From Clostridium puniceum (GTDB lineage: Bacteria; Bacillota; Clostridia; Clostridiales; Clostridiaceae), in assembly GCF_002006345.1 (NCBI RefSeq), contig NZ_LZZM01000080.1:1-64000 (forward strand): a stretch of DNA of 64,000 bases. Reading direction: 5' to 3'. The position numbers and the translations under genes are program-made. Shown here piece after piece: positions 1 through 8,964 of this stretch. Below the pieces are notes generated by a model. The model searched no databases. It was not told where the DNA came from and worked only from the letters and a program-made list of their open reading frames with translations. The first letter of the stretch is position 1, and each line of letters opens with the position of its first letter.

Positions 1-878
1 TGCTCAAAGAATTGTGCTTCTAAAATAGGTTCTATAACCATTCTTATGCATTCTTGAATAATGCGGTCTTCAATATTAGGTATTCCTAATGGTCTTTTCT
101 CTTTCTTGCCTAATTTGGATATAAAAAGCCTCGTACAGAAGGTATGTCTAAAGGTATGAGGTTTTAGTTTCATTTCAAAATTGCCTATCAACGTGTGTTT
201 TTCAAGAAGTGTGTTTACTGCATCTCTTTGAATTGCTCCTCTTTGTCCCAATATTAGATATTCAGAATCTTTGTATGGACTATTATTCCTCTCAGAAATA
301 TATTCTTCTATATTGTCCATTACTTCAAATTTTGCTGGAACTTCTCTTACTTTACCTCCATTACCAATGATTTTTATTTGACTAATTAGGAAATCTATAT
401 TCTTTAACTTGATGTCACAAAGTTCACTAACCCTTACCCCTGTGAACATTAGAAGTTGAATTATCATCTTATCCCTTATGCTTATTTTCTTTTGATTTTG
501 AATATAGAATTGAAGCCTTTCTAGCTGATTATCTGAATATACTTCCACTTGATGCTCTGAACCTACAGCTATTTTCACCCTATCTTTTTTCAAATTAATT
601 ACATTTTCTTGCATGTATCCTTTTGATATTAGAAAATTATTGAAAACTCCAATACTATTGACTTTCTTATTGATAGTAGCAGGCTCATAGCTATTATTAA
701 TGAGATAATTTTTATAGCTGGTGATGTAGAACCTTTTTAGTATTCCGTCAAATTCTACTCCCATTGTTCCAAGATATTTTAGAAATGCTGTTACATCTCC
801 TACATAGCTTTGTATTGTATTAGTACTTTTTCCATCCTCCATTATGTGTGTTTTGAATTCTTCTACTATTTTTATCAT
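1..878 (-). pseudogene. Tyrosine recombinase fused in frame to a group II intron reverse transcriptase fragment (runs off window)
   Basis: Reading the minus strand from an ATG at 878 (AAAGGAAGAG just upstream; an in-frame ATG at 896 is less well placed) gives an uninterrupted frame to the window edge. The first ~250 residues are a phage/XerD-type integrase: SAM-like N-terminal core-binding domain (KSTNTIQSYVGDVTAFLKYL), catalytic Arg in FTGVRVSELCDIK, Lys region GNGGKVREVP, and HxxR box KPHTFRHTF. Directly after RHTFCTRL (about 130) the frame continues as a group II intron RT segment (GKKEKRPLGIPNIEDRII, then EPILEAQFFE). The integrase therefore lacks its final His/Trp and the nucleophilic Tyr, so recombinase activity is unlikely. 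The integrase match and the RPLGIP-type RT match are both clear; that the join arose by deletion or recombination is inferred. Confidence 0.8.
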
Positions 879-917
879 TATTTCTCTTCCTTTCATTGTT
901 ATTTTTAGGCAAAAGAA

Positions 918-965
918 AAGACTAACAAAGGAAATTATTATCCAATGTTAGTCTTGATTTTTTAT
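918..965 (+). terminator. Hairpin with T-rich tail upstream of the integrase gene
   Basis: A perfect 10-bp inverted repeat (AAGACTAACA at 918-927, TGTTAGTCTT at 946-955) is followed on the plus strand by a T-rich run. It has the form of an intrinsic terminator for plus-strand transcription, yet no plus-strand gene lies to its left in the window. It may instead be part of a mobile-element end. Confidence 0.4.
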
Positions 966-1515
966 TTTTAGGTTCTATCTAGGTCACAAATTGGTTATAT
1001 TGGGGTCATAGCAAACCGTTGATACAACTAAGTTTGGTCGCAAGGGTGTAATCTCAATCAAGTTCATTTTATTATTGAGTATTTTTTTCTATAGCTGAAT
1101 TACCTTCAAACTTAGACCTATACACCCAAGTTATTGATTTTACTAAATTTCCTACGTCCAAAGTACGCCCAAGCTATGTCCTATTATATCCAACTTAGCC
1201 CTTAGAAAGAAAAACTCCAATAGATACTTCATTAGCATCCATTAGAGTTTTACTATTAGCTTGAATTCGCCATCAAAAGAAGTTTTTGCTGAATGTGTAG
1301 TAACTAGTGATAGAACCTCTTTTTGATGGCTGTTTGCAGTTTTTAGAGTATAATTTTCATGTGGTAGTCTGCAAACTTACTACAGAATTTGAATTATGCA
1401 GTGTTTTTGTTTTGCATAGTTATTGAGCTTAATCAATTTGTAATGTTATTACCCACCTAAAAACTTTTTAAGTTAGTTTTTCCTATGTTTTGTATTGAGA
1501 TTATTTTGAGTTTTT
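966..1515. other. Gene-free stretch with two further inverted repeats
   Basis: No open frame with a start and ribosome binding site was found. Two inverted repeats are clear: GCCATCAAAA (1269-1278) with TTTTGATGGC (1321-1330), and directly beside it GTTTGCAG (1332-1339) with CTGCAAAC (1369-1376). A weaker one pairs AAAACTC near 1209 with GAGTTTT near 1245. Such clustered arms next to an integrase gene could be recombination or element-end sequences; nothing proves this. Confidence 0.4.
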
Positions 1516-1830
1516 CTACAATAACTCAACCCCAATTTGCTTTTTAAATTTAACTTTTAGTATGCTTTTTTCTTTGTTATTTATCACCATTTCATCATTT
1601 ACTTTATTAATACATTCTACATTTTCAATCTTACAAGTAAAAACTGTTAATTGTTGATAGGTTATTGTTATTTCACATATTTTTCTGTATACGTCCATGG
1701 ACATAACTATTTCAAATCCTTTATTATCATTTAAAGAATAAATAAGCTCACCAGCTTCTAATTCTCCAATGCTAACAGGTTCATTACAAAACAACTCTAA
1801 TAATTCAAATTCATCATATTTAATATACAT
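1516..1830 (-). CDS. Small cytosolic protein, putative immunity protein of the upstream toxin
   Basis: This 104-residue protein has no signal peptide or membrane segment and is acidic in its first half. It starts at an ATG with a good AAAGGAG site, 12 bp after the stop of the large secreted protein gene, so the two are surely cotranscribed. I do not recognise the family with certainty. The pattern (short beta-rich protein beginning YDEFELLELF, placed immediately 3' of a modular toxin) is that of immunity genes in polymorphic toxin systems. That role is inferred from position and size. Confidence 0.6.
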   Translation of the reverse strand: MYIKYDEFELLELFCNEPVSIGELEAGELIYSLNDNKGFEIVMSMDVYRKICEITITYQQLTVFTCKIENVECINKVNDEMVINNKEKSILKVKFKKQIGVELL

Positions 1831-1842
1831 GTTATTACTCCT

Positions 1843-4800
1843 TTATTTTGGTATTACAGTTATTACATCTCCAACTCCATTTACTACAACTGTTACATCC
1901 CCAGTTTCATGTATAAATGTATCGGCATACTTACCCGGTGCTGAAGTAGTATTCTTAATTGCATCTTCAATTGCACTTGGAGGTATATTTCTTGGGTCGA
2001 CATATTTCTTTACAAAATCTGAATATGCCTTTGTTTGTGGTTCTAATCCCTTTCCCTTTGCTAAATCGGCTGCGATTTTCTCTAGTTCTGCTCTAACTTG
2101 TGGTGTATCAGGCGCCATTCTTTCCATAGCATGTTGGGAATATCTTCGTCCATTAATATAACCTCCGCCTTTCAACATATCCCAGCCAGCTTCACCTGCC
2201 CCCTCAAAAGCATCTCCTACTCCACTATTAGCACTAAAACTTTTACTATATATTATTTCACCAGTCTTAAGACTTTTGTATGCTTTTATCCCATTAACTA
2301 TAATTGGAACAAAATTCCCAGCAAATTCACCAGTTAAAATATCAGCTCCTGCATCTGCAAGTTCCTCTTGTTCCTCCGTTACATATATAACACCTGCTTC
2401 ACCATTATTTTCTCCCATACTATTAAGCGCCTCGAATTTAAGAAATGCATTCACACTCTTAAATATATAGGCACTTGTGCCATTGGAAAGTCTAGCAACT
2501 ATTGTGTTATCGTTATTCCCATCAGGAAGTTCAAATCCATCATAAGTTACGGCTGCTCCATCAGTAACTTTAATTGGCAGTACTTCAATTAAACCACCTT
2601 CATAAATCTCATAAATGTCATCAATCTCATCTATCTCTTCATCAATTTGCATTATACCATCAGATCCTACATAGTGCCATTCCTCACTATTTTCTTCATC
2701 TGGTATCCATGTATCTGTTAACATTTCCCCTTCAGAATTTAAATAGTACCAGTTACCCTTTTCCTCTAACCACCCTTTTTTCATGTCACCTCTAGGATTA
2801 AAGTAATACCATGAATCTCCATATTGCTTCCATCCTGTTTGCATTACACCACTATCACTGTCCAAATAGTACCATGATTCACCATACTGGAACCACCCTG
2901 TTTTTATATTACCATTTTCATCTAAATAATAGCTTGTACCATTATCATTTATCCATCCAGTTATACTTTCACCATCATCCCCACCAAAATAATACCATGT
3001 ATCATCATCTTTTTTCATCCATCCTGTTTTTACTGCGCCACTATCATCGTCTAAATTATACAGTTTGCCATCACCGTCTTTTATAAGCCCTGTTTTCATT
3101 TCACCAGTAGACCAATCAAAAAAGTACTCTTGATTATTAATTTCTTGCCACCCTGTTAACATTTGCCCTTTAGGATTTAAGTAATACCATTTTCCTTTGT
3201 CTTGTACCCAGTTTTCTTTTACCATATTACCACTAGAATCTAAACAATAAAAGTAGCCATCTTTACCTTTTTTCCATTTGTCTGTTGCCATTTTACCATT
3301 AGTATCTAAGTAATACCATTTTCCATATTGATCTTGTTTCCAGTCATCTGTTACCATTTTGCCATCAGTATCTAAATAATACCAATCTTTATTGTCTTTT
3401 ACCCACCCAGTTTCCATTTTACCGTTGGAATTTAAATAATACCATTTTCCTTTGTCTTGTATCCATCCTGTTTTCTTTTCTCCTTTAACATAATAATACC
3501 AACTACCATCATTGCCTTGCTTCCACTTTGCGTTTCCCTTACTGCTAGATTTAAATATCTCATGTAAAGAATATGTATCATGAGTACCAAGGTCTTCTGC
3601 TATATATTTTGAAACTGCTGATTGTACTTCTGATCGAACAGTTTCTGCCTCTTTATTTGAAATCTTATTACCTGAATCCCAAAACGTGCCCCAATCCCAT
3701 TTGTAGTCATTATCATCATCCCATTTATCTAATGTATATTCAACACTTTCTACAACATCATCCCAATCTGACTCATCATAATTATAACCCGCTTCACTAG
3801 AGCCAGAATCTGATTTTGGACGTCGTCTTTTCTTTTTACGTTTTTTTATTTCATTAATAACTTCAACAGCTTCCTTGCTAGGAACATCAATAGTCACATG
3901 GGGTGCATCTGGATGAGCTGGACCATAGTTACTACCTGGTGCACCATAAGAAGCAAGCTTTGAATATGCATTACCTGCTAATGTTTTACTGCCTTCCAAT
4001 TTATCTATATTGTCATACCAGCCTTTTTCTTCTGAAGCATTATTATAATTTCCGTAACTTTCATCTCCACCATCAACACTATCTCCATCTGTTCTTAATG
4101 CATATCCTAGTTCTTTTCTAATCCTGTTTTCTACTTCAATAGTACTGGCTTCTTCATCATGATTTATTCCTCCACCTGTATTTATGCTTTTTAGCCCTAA
4201 TTCACCTCTTAATGCATGTGTCAATTCATGAGCTAATGTTATATCTGCACTTGACCCTACTGTATCTTTTCCAGTTACCATTACTACTTGTGATGTCCAA
4301 TTGTCTCCTATTGTTATACCACTATTGTCTCCTGTAAAGGCATTTGCTTCTAGACCATTTTTCCCATATGATACCCAGCCATCATTTACACCTATTACTA
4401 CTTTTTCATCTCCATTTATTAATCTATCTAACACTGATGAGTATGTACTTGATTTATTTAAATTTTCTGCTGCTCCTGGTACCTCTTTTACAAAGCCATT
4501 AGCATCTATGTAATACTCTTTACTTGCTGCCTTATTTATCATTTTTGTTACCGCATCTCTATCTGCTTCTGGTACCCATATTCCATTTCCTTCTGATACC
4601 TCTGGCATTGATGCTGCTCCACTTTTAGCTGCGCTTATGGCTAGTAACCCCATTAATCCTGCTGCTATTGCTCCATATTCTTCTGCAGCACTCATTGATT
4701 TTTTTTCTATATTTTCACTACTTATGTTCCCATCTGATGGTGTATAGGTTGAACTCTCCCACTTTCCGCCATCTCCGGTTACTCCTTCTGGTGCTTTTAT

Positions 4801-4968
4801 ATCTCCATCCTTTGTAGTACTTTCCCAACGTACTTTTTTTTCTTCACTATCCGTTGCTGCACTATTAGTTGAAGCCATTGCTTGTATTCCTGCTATCATA
4901 GTCGTAAATAACATTATCGAAATTAAAACAAAGTATATCTTTTGAAATAATACGTTTTTTCTTTTCAA
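1843..4968 (-). CDS. Secreted modular polymorphic toxin: metalloprotease-like domain, cell-wall-binding repeats, C-terminal toxin domain
   Basis: The start is a TTG preceded by AGGAGGGG. The 1041 residues read in order: signal peptide (1-32, cleavage near AMA-S); a region with a zinc-metallopeptidase motif HELTH at 247-251 and acidic residues (DEE) at 271-273, resembling M91-type proteases; a basic linker (KKRKKKRRRPK, 377-386); about 14 choline/cell-wall-binding repeats of the form GWxxxxGxWYYLxxxGxMxTG (480-775); a pretoxin-like region (800-930); and a small C-terminal domain (935-1041) with YSQHAMERM, IPPSAIEDAIKN and VTVVVNGVGDVITVI. That ending resembles DUF4258/BECR-fold nuclease toxins of polymorphic toxin systems. 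Signal, protease motif and repeats are read directly; toxin activity is inferred. The small gene at 1516-1830 would be the immunity partner. Confidence 0.75.
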   Translation of the reverse strand: MKRKNVLFQKIYFVLISIMLFTTMIAGIQAMASTNSAATDSEEKKVRWESTTKDGDIKAPEGVTGDGGKWESSTYTPSDGNISSENIEKKSMSAAEEYGAIAAGLMGLLAISAAKSGAASMPEVSEGNGIWVPEADRDAVTKMINKAASKEYYIDANGFVKEVPGAAENLNKSSTYSSVLDRLINGDEKVVIGVNDGWVSYGKNGLEANAFTGDNSGITIGDNWTSQVVMVTGKDTVGSSADITLAHELTHALRGELGLKSINTGGGINHDEEASTIEVENRIRKELGYALRTDGDSVDGGDESYGNYNNASEEKGWYDNIDKLEGSKTLAGNAYSKLASYGAPGSNYGPAHPDAPHVTIDVPSKEAVEVINEIKKRKKKRRRPKSDSGSSEAGYNYDESDWDDVVESVEYTLDKWDDDNDYKWDWGTFWDSGNKISNKEAETVRSEVQSAVSKYIAEDLGTHDTYSLHEIFKSSSKGNAKWKQGNDGSWYYYVKGEKKTGWIQDKGKWYYLNSNGKMETGWVKDNKDWYYLDTDGKMVTDDWKQDQYGKWYYLDTNGKMATDKWKKGKDGYFYCLDSSGNMVKENWVQDKGKWYYLNPKGQMLTGWQEINNQEYFFDWSTGEMKTGLIKDGDGKLYNLDDDSGAVKTGWMKKDDDTWYYFGGDDGESITGWINDNGTSYYLDENGNIKTGWFQYGESWYYLDSDSGVMQTGWKQYGDSWYYFNPRGDMKKGWLEEKGNWYYLNSEGEMLTDTWIPDEENSEEWHYVGSDGIMQIDEEIDEIDDIYEIYEGGLIEVLPIKVTDGAAVTYDGFELPDGNNDNTIVARLSNGTSAYIFKSVNAFLKFEALNSMGENNGEAGVIYVTEEQEELADAGADILTGEFAGNFVPIIVNGIKAYKSLKTGEIIYSKSFSANSGVGDAFEGAGEAGWDMLKGGGYINGRRYSQHAMERMAPDTPQVRAELEKIAADLAKGKGLEPQTKAYSDFVKKYVDPRNIPPSAIEDAIKNTTSAPGKYADTFIHETGDVTVVVNGVGDVITVIPK

Positions 4969-5108
4969 ATTTACCCCTCCTTGTTAAATTTATCCTCATT
5001 TTTTAATATTTATGTGACACATATAGCAAGGATATCATATTATTTTTTATTTGTATGTCCACCTTTAGGTCAACTTTTGAAAATTTTTCAAATTATTTTC
5101 TTAGTTAT

Positions 5109-5453
5109 TTAATTGATCATATGCAAAAAATCACCTTTTTTAGTATTTGTTTTTTTTATTGTACCTGCTGGCAATTCTAATACCCCCATTGATTTTCTAA
5201 CGAAACAACTTATATTTCCTGGCTTCATATTTTCAACTAAATGCAAAACTTTAAATTCTTTAGAAACAAAAAGTATATCTAAAGAGAACTTCATAAAATA
5301 AGTATGAACTGAGTTGCAAGGATATATAAACATTGCTGTATTATCTTCCAGTCTTTTTTCAAACATTAGTCCTTTTAATCTAGTTATAAATGTGCCTGCT
5401 TCAATAACTCTGTTAGCTAAAAGTTTATTATTATTTTTATTTATTATCTCCAT
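5109..5453 (-). CDS. DUF192 family protein at the 3' end of the Tad locus
   Basis: This 114-residue protein shows the DUF192 (UPF0127) pattern: RLKGLMFEKRL, an F/Y-MKFSLDILFV segment, and GVLELPAGTI followed by KGD. It lacks the signal peptide that many DUF192 proteins carry. The biochemical function of the family is not established. It lies 31 bp after the prepilin peptidase gene on the same strand, with GGGG five bases before the ATG, so it is probably the last gene of the pilus operon. Confidence 0.8.
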   Translation of the reverse strand: MEIINKNNNKLLANRVIEAGTFITRLKGLMFEKRLEDNTAMFIYPCNSVHTYFMKFSLDILFVSKEFKVLHLVENMKPGNISCFVRKSMGVLELPAGTIKKTNTKKGDFLHMIN

Positions 5454-5484
5454 TAATTCCCCTCATATCTTACTTTTTCATTTA

Positions 5485-6096
5485 TTAAATTCCTATATAC
5501 CAACTTATAATTTTTTCTCCATATAAACCTGTTATGAAAATTCCCATAGATAGAAATGGTCCATATGGTATCATATCTTTACTTTTTATTCTTCTTAAAA
5601 GAATAAGTATTATTGATGTAATAGATGCAATTAAAGACGCTATAAAAAATGCCACAACAATCTTTTCCCAGCCTAGAAATGCACCTGCTGCTGCCATAAG
5701 TTTTATATCACCGCCACCCATACTGCCTTTGAGGATAATTGAAATAATGAGTAATAGAACACTTATAATAAAAAATCCTATTACCATATTTCTAACTGCT
5801 ACTGTATTACTTATAATGTTAAAAAGCACTCCAAATATAAAAATTATAGCTATAACTTTATTGGGAATAATATTATACTTTAAATCAATAACGCTTATGT
5901 AGCTTAAAATAATACTTAAAAATATCATTTGAATACATTTAGGCGTTAATCCATACATACTATATAGCAATATATGTATAGTAAAATTAATGGCAATATA
6001 AATTAGCTTCAAATATTTTTCTTTTTCAGAAAATTTCGTACCTATGCAAATTCCAATAAATAAACCTAATAAAATTACAATTAACCAAATATTCAT
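5485..6096 (-). CDS. tadV: Prepilin peptidase, TadV/CpaA-type (A24)
   Basis: This polytopic membrane aspartyl protease (about 6 membrane segments) has the two expected active-site regions: VIDLKYNIIPN, with the first Asp just after a membrane segment, and the GxGD-type box GGGDIKLMAAAGAFLGW. It lacks the N-methyltransferase half of PilD, as usual for Tad loci. Its substrates should be the Flp pilin and TadE-like proteins encoded upstream. Two ATGs compete (6105 and 6096). The AAAGGAA sequence is too close to the first, so 6096 (MNIWLIV) is preferred. Confidence 0.88.
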   Translation of the reverse strand: MNIWLIVILLGLFIGICIGTKFSEKEKYLKLIYIAINFTIHILLYSMYGLTPKCIQMIFLSIILSYISVIDLKYNIIPNKVIAIIFIFGVLFNIISNTVAVRNMVIGFFIISVLLLIISIILKGSMGGGDIKLMAAAGAFLGWEKIVVAFFIASLIASITSIILILLRRIKSKDMIPYGPFLSMGIFITGLYGEKIISWYIGI

Positions 6097-6225
6097 ATTT
6101 TTCATTTCCTTTACCTTATATTAATAAATAGTTTTAATTACTCTCTATTATTCTGTAAAATTATATTATTTATATTTTTTACTATAGTTAACTTAAGTGA
6201 AATACACTATAAGTTTATTGTAATC

Positions 6226-7140
6226 TTACAATTGTATATCTACTATTTTGTTTGAAACAAAATAATTTATCACTAAAAAAATAAATCCCATAACAATCAA
6301 TATTTGCCCTATAAAGGATTCATACAAAGGCTTCATATAATCTGAAGAAAAAATTGATAAAGTTATTATTATAAATATTGGAACTAATGTCATTATTTTA
6401 GCTTCTAATTTTTTACTTGCAATTAATGTCCCAATTTCCCTTCTCATTGCAAGCTTATCAGTAATCATTTGAGTTACATTTGTCATTACTTCGACAAGAT
6501 TACCTCCCTTTTGTCTAACAATTATTACAGAATTTACAAAGTCATTTACATCCTCCATTTGCATTCTTTTCATATAATTCCCAAGTGATTCATCAACAGA
6601 CATTCCCATATTTAAATCACTTTTTATTTTATTAAATTCCTCTAGCATAGGTTTTTCTTTTGCTAATGAATACAGCCTTTCCAAATCCTCTGAACACTTA
6701 ATAAGTGCACTATTAATTGATAAACCTGCTCTTAATGACATCACAATTGAATTTAAAGCATCCCTTAATTGTAAGTTAAGGATTTCCTTTCTCTTTTTAT
6801 TTTTATTACTTATTATTGCCTTAGGATATATTCCCCCTAAAAGACTTATAATAAATGATAATACAATTGATTTTGACGATATGTAAATAATTACAAAAAT
6901 ACACATGCACACTGGTACTGCATATATAATATATTTTTTTTTTGATATTTTACTATTCTGATTATTGTTTAGTATTTGTACTTTCTTTTTCTTTTCTGTA
7001 CTAGTATTGCCTTTAATATATTTAAAATAATTAGATATTTGCTTTTCTCTTCCTCTATCTCCCAGTATTATATATTCAATTATACTTAAAACTAAAAAAG
7101 TTAGTGCTCCTGCAGAAAAGCTTATATAAAATAATTCCAT
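6226..7140 (-). CDS. tadB: Tad pilus inner-membrane platform protein, TadB-like
   Basis: The protein has 304 residues, with membrane segments near both ends and a type II secretion F (GspF) cytoplasmic domain. The core reads MSLRAGLSINSAL, then FVNSVIIVRQKGGNLVEVMTNV and TLIASKKLEAKI, which matches TadB more closely than TadC. It would form, with the neighbouring TadC-like protein, the membrane platform driven by the TadA ATPase. GGGGAGATAAA precedes the ATG. It follows the TadC-like gene, the reverse of the usual B-then-C order. Confidence 0.85.
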   Translation of the reverse strand: MELFYISFSAGALTFLVLSIIEYIILGDRGREKQISNYFKYIKGNTSTEKKKKVQILNNNQNSKISKKKYIIYAVPVCMCIFVIIYISSKSIVLSFIISLLGGIYPKAIISNKNKKRKEILNLQLRDALNSIVMSLRAGLSINSALIKCSEDLERLYSLAKEKPMLEEFNKIKSDLNMGMSVDESLGNYMKRMQMEDVNDFVNSVIIVRQKGGNLVEVMTNVTQMITDKLAMRREIGTLIASKKLEAKIMTLVPIFIIITLSIFSSDYMKPLYESFIGQILIVMGFIFLVINYFVSNKIVDIQL

Positions 7141-7163
7141 TTTATCTCCCCTTTTTTGTACAC

Positions 7164-8072
7164 TTAGTTATTTGTAAAGAGCTTTAATATAGACATAACT
7201 GCTGGACCAAGTAAAAAAATTAATAAACATGGAAAAACAAAAATTAACATTGAAAAGAAAAGTTTAACTGATGCTTTTTGTCCCAATTCTTTTGCTTTAC
7301 TTTTTCTAATTTCCCAAACTTCATTAGCTTGTTCGTTTAAAGCTTTAGTTACTCCTTTAGCACCCTTTTCCAAACTTTGCATTATTGTAAAAACAAAAAT
7401 AGTTATGTCAGTAACTCCGCATCTTTCTGAAAGTTTCATCAGAGCATCTTTTTGTAACGCCCCCATATTAATTTCATCTAACATATTTTTAAATTCGTCA
7501 ATTAAAACTCCTTTTTTTATCTCACATACTTTTTTAATGGCTTCCCAAAAGTTTAAGCCAGCTTCTGTAGTTATTGCTAAAGTTTTCAAAACGTTAGGTA
7601 ATTCCCTTTGCAATTGCTGCTGCCTTTTTTTTATTCTAATATTAAGCATACTATCTGGGCAACAATACCCTAATACTGTTGCTATTATAAGTAATATGAA
7701 CATCATTAAAGAAACGTCAATAGCTGCTAATACACCAACATACAAAAATACTAAAATCGAAGTTAAAATTTTCATTCCTAAAATACATTCCACACTTAAT
7801 TTATCACTTAAATTTGCTAGCATTAATTTATTTTTATACATATTATACTTATCTTCACTTATCTTTATATTAAGTTTCTTGTATTTCTTTTCAGCAAATA
7901 TAAAAACTCTATCTTTAAATGACTCTGCATTAGTTCTTGGCTTATACTCTCGTTGATTTAAAAAAAGTATTAATTTATGCAAATTTTTTTTGCTTCTGAT
8001 TTTATCTATTGGTATAAAAACGGCAATTATTATTATACCTATGAACATTGATATAACTAAAGATTCCATCAT
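7164..8072 (-). CDS. tadC: Tad pilus inner-membrane platform protein, TadC-like
   Basis: The second GspF-domain protein of the locus. Hydrophobic segments occur near residues 5-25, around 105-145 and at the C terminus. TTEAGLNFWEAI, FVFTIMQSLEKGAKGVTKAL and a C-terminal FVFPCLLIFLLGPAV are typical of TadC. The start is ambiguous: an ATG at 8081 has no good ribosome binding site, while GGAG precedes the ATG pair at 8072/8069, so 8072 is chosen. It is separated from the TadB-like gene by 23 bp. Confidence 0.83.
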   Translation of the reverse strand: MMESLVISMFIGIIIIAVFIPIDKIRSKKNLHKLILFLNQREYKPRTNAESFKDRVFIFAEKKYKKLNIKISEDKYNMYKNKLMLANLSDKLSVECILGMKILTSILVFLYVGVLAAIDVSLMMFILLIIATVLGYCCPDSMLNIRIKKRQQQLQRELPNVLKTLAITTEAGLNFWEAIKKVCEIKKGVLIDEFKNMLDEINMGALQKDALMKLSERCGVTDITIFVFTIMQSLEKGAKGVTKALNEQANEVWEIRKSKAKELGQKASVKLFFSMLIFVFPCLLIFLLGPAVMSILKLFTNN

Positions 8073-8092
8073 ATTCTCCATTCTATTTAAAG

Positions 8093-8503
8093 CTATTTTC
8101 TTGTAACATCGTAACTCTCACGTATTGTTTTTTTGTAATCTTTACTATCAGTCAGAAACATTTTCATGAAAACAAAATTTACTTCCGTTTCTGCAATAAC
8201 TGTACATTTATTTTTGGAGGCTGGATTAATAGTAAAACTTATTAATTTTGCTTGACTAAAATTTTCTATAAGAGCACTTCTAACTTGATCTTCAGTTGCA
8301 TTAATTATAGTTTTTTCTTGGACAATTTTATTATGTGAAGAAGCAGATACAGCTGCAAACTTAGTTGCAGCCATTAATCTGGTTTGATAATATACCATTA
8401 AGCTTCCATCTATACATAATCCAATAACTCCTATAAGCATTGGTAGTGCAGCACATACCAAAACTAATGTATTTCCTTTGTTATTTTTAAAGTTACACTT
8501 CAT
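8093..8503 (-). CDS. TadG-like pilus assembly protein
   Basis: This short 136-residue protein has a Tad-type N terminus: a charged leader ending NNKG, then a hydrophobic stretch (TLVLVCAALPMLIGVIGLCIDG). The position +5 Glu expected of pilins is absent (NTLVL). The rest is extracytoplasmic and contains the QTRLMAATKFAAVSA helix common in TadE/TadG proteins. It is much shorter than full TadG and lacks a von Willebrand domain. AAGGGG lies nine bases before the ATG. Probably a minor pseudopilin; moderate certainty. Confidence 0.7.
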   Translation of the reverse strand: MKCNFKNNKGNTLVLVCAALPMLIGVIGLCIDGSLMVYYQTRLMAATKFAAVSASSHNKIVQEKTIINATEDQVRSALIENFSQAKLISFTINPASKNKCTVIAETEVNFVFMKMFLTDSKDYKKTIRESYDVTRK

Positions 8504-8517
8504 AAAAATCTACCCCT

Positions 8518-8964
8518 TTACGACGATTTGTAGATATATGTATTTTTAGATAATACTTTAGGCTCACTCCCCAATATATTGTTAACAAAGGAAATACTAA
8601 AATTATATTTACTTTCTACTGATACTGTTAATCTTGTTTCCCCTAAAGATTTATTTTCTTCATTTTTAACCTCTATATTAGGCTTAGATACAAATACTGC
8701 TTTACTTGCATAATTTAATGCGTCGCTTCTAATATCTTCAATATCAGCTTGTGATAACTTTCCAGAAATCACTATACCTATCCCCTTATCTAATGCTTTA
8801 TTTGATGCAAAAGTATATACAGTCATATCGTAAATATAAAAGCCAAAAGCCATCATTGTAAATATTAACATTAAAATTAACGGTAATGTAATTGCAAGCT
8901 CAGCTAAAGATTGCCCTTTACTATTAATTAACTTTTTCTTGTTAAAATATATTTTCATATTCAT
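8518..8964 (-). CDS. tadE: TadE-like minor pilin
   Basis: The 148-residue protein has a prepilin-like site KG-QSLAE (Glu at +5) followed by a 20-residue hydrophobic helix (LAITLPLILMLIFTMMAFGF) and a soluble C-terminal domain, the TadE architecture. Its start codon overlaps the pilin stop (TTAATGAATATG) and has no Shine-Dalgarno sequence, so translation is probably coupled to the Flp pilin gene. It should be cleaved by the TadV peptidase encoded downstream. Confidence 0.82.
   Translation of the reverse strand: MNMKIYFNKKKLINSKGQSLAELAITLPLILMLIFTMMAFGFYIYDMTVYTFASNKALDKGIGIVISGKLSQADIEDIRSDALNYASKAVFVSKPNIEVKNEENKSLGETRLTVSVESKYNFSISFVNNILGSEPKVLSKNTYIYKSS

Noticed and set aside
1-878. A whole group II intron inserted in the integrase gene
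   Set aside because: The join goes straight into the middle of the RT domain. No intron 5' end (GTGYG) or RNA domains separate the two parts.
1769-3086. Several plus-strand frames of 70-130 codons opposite the toxin gene
   Set aside because: They mirror the repeated codons of the wall-binding array, lack ribosome binding sites, and read as low-complexity His/Tyr/Ser-rich text.
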